Assembly: GCA_000310025.1 (NCBI GenBank)
Contig: FN649734.1
Coordinates: 3,786,003-3,850,002, forward strand
DNA length: 64,000 nt
From: Ectocarpus siliculosus
Taxonomy: Eukaryota; Sar; Phaeophyceae; Ectocarpales; Ectocarpaceae
Reading direction: 5' to 3'
Shown here: piece after piece, positions 60,795 through 64,000 of the stretch
How the letters are laid out: each line of letters opens with the position of its first letter
How positions within the stretch are numbered: the stretch's first letter is position 1
Translations under genes and position numbers: made by a program
Notes under the pieces: generated by a model
What the model saw: only the letters and a program-made list of their open reading frames with translations
What the model was told of the DNA's origin: nothing
Databases searched by the model: none

Positions 60795-62055
60795 AGTTAT
60801 TTCATTTATCTTTTTCCTAGAATCGCAGCATTTTCTCCCGGCCGGGAAATGCTCTCTCGAGCGCTCTCAGGCCACCACGCTTATTCACTTGGTTTCAGAG
60901 TGCAGTCCGGACCGTTCGAGCGCTGACAGGCCAGCATTTCGCATTTTGCAGTTTTCGCAATTTTGACGCTCGGAGCGCAGTTCCTTCGGTCCGATGTGCT
61001 CTATCGTCCTCTCCAATGCCATTCCGTTCGTCTCTGCCTTCTTTTTTCTCTACCGGTCTCGCTGTCTCGCCGTCCGTCGAGTCGTGAGAGACGCTCTTTC
61101 TCTCTCTCTCTCTTCGGCGCTTTTTCTCTCTCTCCTCTCTCGGAATTAGAATCGAAACCAGAGTCCGAATGGGCGGTACAACTATATTATTATGGTACCA
61201 GGTATATTTATTTTTTCCCCGTTTCTCTCTCTGTCTGTATCTGTGATTCTCTCTCCGTCTCTGTGTCTGTCTGTGTGTCTTTCTCTGCCTTCTCCCTCTC
61301 TCATTTGTTTCCTGTCTCTCTTTTTCTGTCTCTCGCTATCTCCCTCTGTCGCACACACAATAATACCTATAATTTTTACACGTGTGTCACACATATTTTG
61401 CACCGTGTGTGCGGCTCTTTTCTCATATATAATGAATAACATATCTTCATCTTTCCTCATATGAATATCTTTTTCCGGAATCTTTATTTCGTTTATCTTT
61501 TTCCTAGAATCGCAGCATTTTCTGTGGGCCAGGGATCGTTCTCTCGAGCGCTCTCAGGCCACCACGCTTAATCACTTGCTTTCAGAGTGAAGTACCGACC
61601 GTTCGAGCACTCACAGGCCAGCATTTCGCATTTTGCAGTTTTCGCAATTTTGTCGCTCGGAGGGCAGTTCCTTCGGTCCGATGAGCTCTACGGTCTTCTC
61701 CAATACCATTCCATTGGTCTCTGCCTTCTTTTTTCTCTTCCGGCCTCGCTGTCTCGCCTTCCGTCCTTCCCGTCGTGAGGGACACTCTCAGTCTCTCACT
61801 CTCTCTCTCTCTCTTCGGCGCTTTTTCGCTCTCTCCTCTCTCGGAATCAGAGTCGGAAGCAGAATCGGAAGCAGAGTCGGAATGGGAGGTACAACTTTTT
61901 TCTATTTTTTTTCCGTTTCTCTCTTTGTCTGTGTGTCTTTCCCTGCCTTCTCACTCTCTCCTTTGTTTTGTATCTCTTTCTTTTTCTGTCTCTCTCTATC
62001 TCTCTCTGTCACACCCAATAATACCTATAATACCTATTTACACGTGTGTCGCATG
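60795..62055. repeat. 687-bp tandem duplication, about 1.8 copies
   Basis: The sequence from tttatctttttcctagaatc at 60805 to acacgtgtgtc near 61390 repeats from 61492 to about 62052. Shared landmarks are gcgctctcaggccaccacgc, gcatttcgcattttgcag, ttccttcggtccgatg, a CT-rich block and aataatacctata. Copies are about 85% alike, with indels mainly in the CT tracts. The second copy stops just before the Helitron coding region. Confidence 0.88.
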
Positions 62056-62189
62056 ATATATTTTTTCGGAATCCATCGGGGTTCGGTCAACGAGCGGTGC
62101 ATGAGGTTCGTTAGGTGGTGTCCGGATATTCTTAGGGTTTTCGCGCACAAAGGTAATGGCAATTTCCTAGAGTCTTTCGCCACAAACCA

Positions 62190-63119
62190 GTGAATCGCTC
62201 CGTACAACATTTGGCTGCTTTCCAAAACAACTGCCACATGTGTTTTGACGTCTGTACAGCAGCGGCAGTAGTTCAATACATTTACAAATACATTAACAAG
62301 GGCGCAGACTTTATCAAGGCTAAGATCCTGTGCGACGGCGATGAAATAGAGGCCTGCCGTTCAGCGCGATACATTTCAGCTGCTGAATCTGCGTGGCGCT
62401 TGCTGGGTAGACAGTTGCGCCAGCTGTTTTTTACGCTCATTCTTGACGGAGCCCCTGCCAACCTTCTTTGGGAGCATTTCAATAAGGACTTTACATCAGA
62501 TTGGCGCATGTCCATGACCGATCTGGATGCCGATAACGCCGCCCTTTGCGAAATCGATCTCGGGTTACAGCACCATGGACGAACGAACGTTATCGTTGGA
62601 CTGCCTGCCGTAATCCATCGAGACACCCAATACTTTCGTTTCAAGCACATGTTCAATCCGGAGCAAATGCGCATGTTTGTTGCCGAGCATCTCCCAAACT
62701 TCACCGTCGAGCAACGTCATGTTTACGATAGCGTGGTAAACAGCGTGTCATCAGGATCGTCTAACGTATTTATGATAGACGCGCCTGCTGGGACGGGTAA
62801 GACATACACGGAGAGCGTACTATGCGCCCACCTACGATCACTCAGTAAATTAGCCCTTTGTGTTGCCAGTACGGGCATCGCAGGTCTCCAACTACCTGGT
62901 GGGTGGATTGCGCACTCCATGTTCAAACTACCTCTGGATGAAAAGAATGTCAGCGGTGCAACGTGCAGTATCTCCGCTGAGTCGCAACGAGCAGAAGTAT
63001 TACGGAAGTGTGACCTTATTGTTTGGGACGAAATTTATTGTTTGGGACGAAATCCCAATGAGCCATCGTTTTTCTGTCGAAGCTCTTCATCTTACACTCA
63101 AAGATCTTATGGGCAATAA
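62190..63119 (+). pseudogene. Helitron helicase, longest open part
   Basis: About 309 codons are open without an ATG and read from the end of the Rep region through Walker A and Walker B. Just after Walker B a 19-bp tandem copy shifts the frame, so IVWDEI is read once in this frame and again (IVWDEIPMSH) in the next. Family members continue uninterrupted for several hundred residues, so this is a broken gene. Confidence 0.9.
63016..63053. repeat. 19-bp perfect tandem duplication in the Helitron helicase
   Basis: ttattgtttgggacgaaat occurs twice back to back, 63016-63034 and 63035-63053, over the Walker B codons. Nineteen bases is not a multiple of three, so the copy shifts the frame. Confidence 0.97.
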
Positions 63120-64000
63120 CATTATCATGGGAAGAAAGAATATCTCGCTAAGCGGGGATCTACGCCAGATAGGGCCTGTCGTCAAACATGGCGGGCCCGC
63201 GGAAACAATTGATGCGTCCATCATTTCTAGTCCGCTTTGGAAACATGTACGTCGTATGCGTCTTACCATCGCAGCGCGATCGAGAGGACGCAGCGTACGC
63301 GGCGTTCGTCCGAAATATCGGTGTTGGTACCCAACCGCATGTTACAACAGACGACGGCGTCGATGCCGTGCCATTGACATACGTTCATAGCATGCCAAAC
63401 ATAGCCTCTGAACGATTCGTCCTTGGCAACACAGACTATTTTGAAGAATTGATCAATTTCGTGCATCCGGACATTCTCGACGCCGACCCGACTGAGTTCA
63501 AGGCTAGAGCCATCCTTTCGTCAACCAACGCTACCATAGACACCATTAACGCACACGTCCTTGACATCCTTCCAGGAGACCTTCTCACAGCATACAGTTG
63601 TGACACCGTCGATGCTGACGCGACTGACGACGGTTTGGGTTTCGTTGCCGCAGCTGACCTCCACGCTACTGACGTCTCTGGTGTACCGCCTCATGCATTG
63701 GATTTGAAACTGAACTGCATTGTCATGATCACACGAAACCTATAAACTTCAAGCAGGGCTTGGTCAATGGTCAGAAGGCTATCGTTCGTGGATTCTCAAA
63801 CACGAATTGTGCATGTAGAACTACTAGACGGTCTCTCAACGCTCGTTCTCATCCCACGCATTCGCTTCAAGACTAAAGTCGGCAGCAATGGTATTGCTTT
63901 CTCACGATTGCAGCTTCCTCTGCGCGTGAGCTACGCGCTAGCCATCGTTTTGTCGGAGTTGCAAATTGCGCACTAGCGTGCGTTGTTACACGCCTGCTGT

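Larger units (their letters stand above)
62190..63976 (+). mobile_element. Helitron rolling-circle transposon fragment (Rep-helicase, helicase part)
   Basis: The translation follows Helitron Rep-helicase order: YIYKYINKGAD and ARYISAAESAWRLLG just after the Rep region, then a PIF1-type helicase with Walker A DAPAGTGKT (62778-62804), ASTGIAGLQLPGG, Walker B DLIVWDEI (63012-63035), LSGDLRQIGPVV, ILSSTNATIDTINAHVLDIL, PPHALDLKLN, VLIPRI and LPLRVSYALAI. The HUH (Rep) endonuclease is absent on the left, where the 687-bp duplication abuts, so the copy is 5'-truncated. Frame changes occur near 63035 (19-bp duplication), near 63220-63290 and near 63740-63770, and the final NKSQGQT-type motif is lost. 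The typical 3' hairpin and CTRR end are not in the window. It is a non-functional copy. Confidence 0.92.

Noticed and set aside
60795-62055. Terminal repeats of an element
   Set aside because: The two copies are nearly adjacent (687-bp period) with no room for an interior, so a tandem duplication is simpler.

Overview
The window looks like nuclear DNA of a brown alga (Phaeophyceae, Ectocarpus-like). The reasons are GC-rich, intron-dense genes with short exons and 0.5-1 kb introns, many Gly/Ala/Ser low-complexity stretches, long CT microsatellites, and an ankyrin protein whose N-terminus matches, from memory, a large Ectocarpus family. No search could be run. Gene models were built by hand: exons were chained only where splice sites and reading phase agree, so exon edges are predictions.

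Layout. 0-3.7 kb: four-exon coiled-coil gene, minus strand. 5.4-11.4 kb: mitochondrial gamma-carbonic-anhydrase-like complex I subunit, plus strand, with one GC-AG intron and a 300-bp CT tract before the last exon. 12.2-16.9 kb: a degenerate minisatellite of about 130-bp units. 17.6-19.1 kb: paired direct repeats enclosing a second minisatellite. 19.1-20.5 kb: four-exon gene that looks transposon-derived. 20.5-24.2 kb: no supported gene. 24.2-34.7 kb: a 16-17 exon minus-strand gene for a coiled-coil protein ending in a C1q/TNF-like fold. 36.0-48.9 kb: an 18-exon plus-strand gene joining an acidic low-complexity N-terminus, helical armadillo-like segments and a C-terminal family-25 glycosyltransferase domain. 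These two genes are head to head across about 1.2 kb. 51.5-57.7 kb: two-exon ankyrin-repeat gene, minus strand, whose 4.8-kb intron holds a pogo/Tc5-like DNA transposon remnant on the opposite strand. 58.3-59.3 kb: a 1.07-kb inverted-repeat element flanked by TAA. 60.0-62.1 kb: a 205-bp triple repeat and a 687-bp tandem duplication. 62.2-64.0 kb: a broken Helitron helicase.

The left 57 kb is a normal host gene landscape broken by minisatellites. The right 6 kb is repeat and transposon territory. The most notable host features are the proposed glycosyltransferase-25 fusion protein, the coiled-coil/jelly-roll protein beside it, and a gamma-carbonic-anhydrase relative that has lost a zinc-ligand histidine. 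No CRISPR array, rRNA, prophage, retrovirus-like or capsid-bearing element was recognised.
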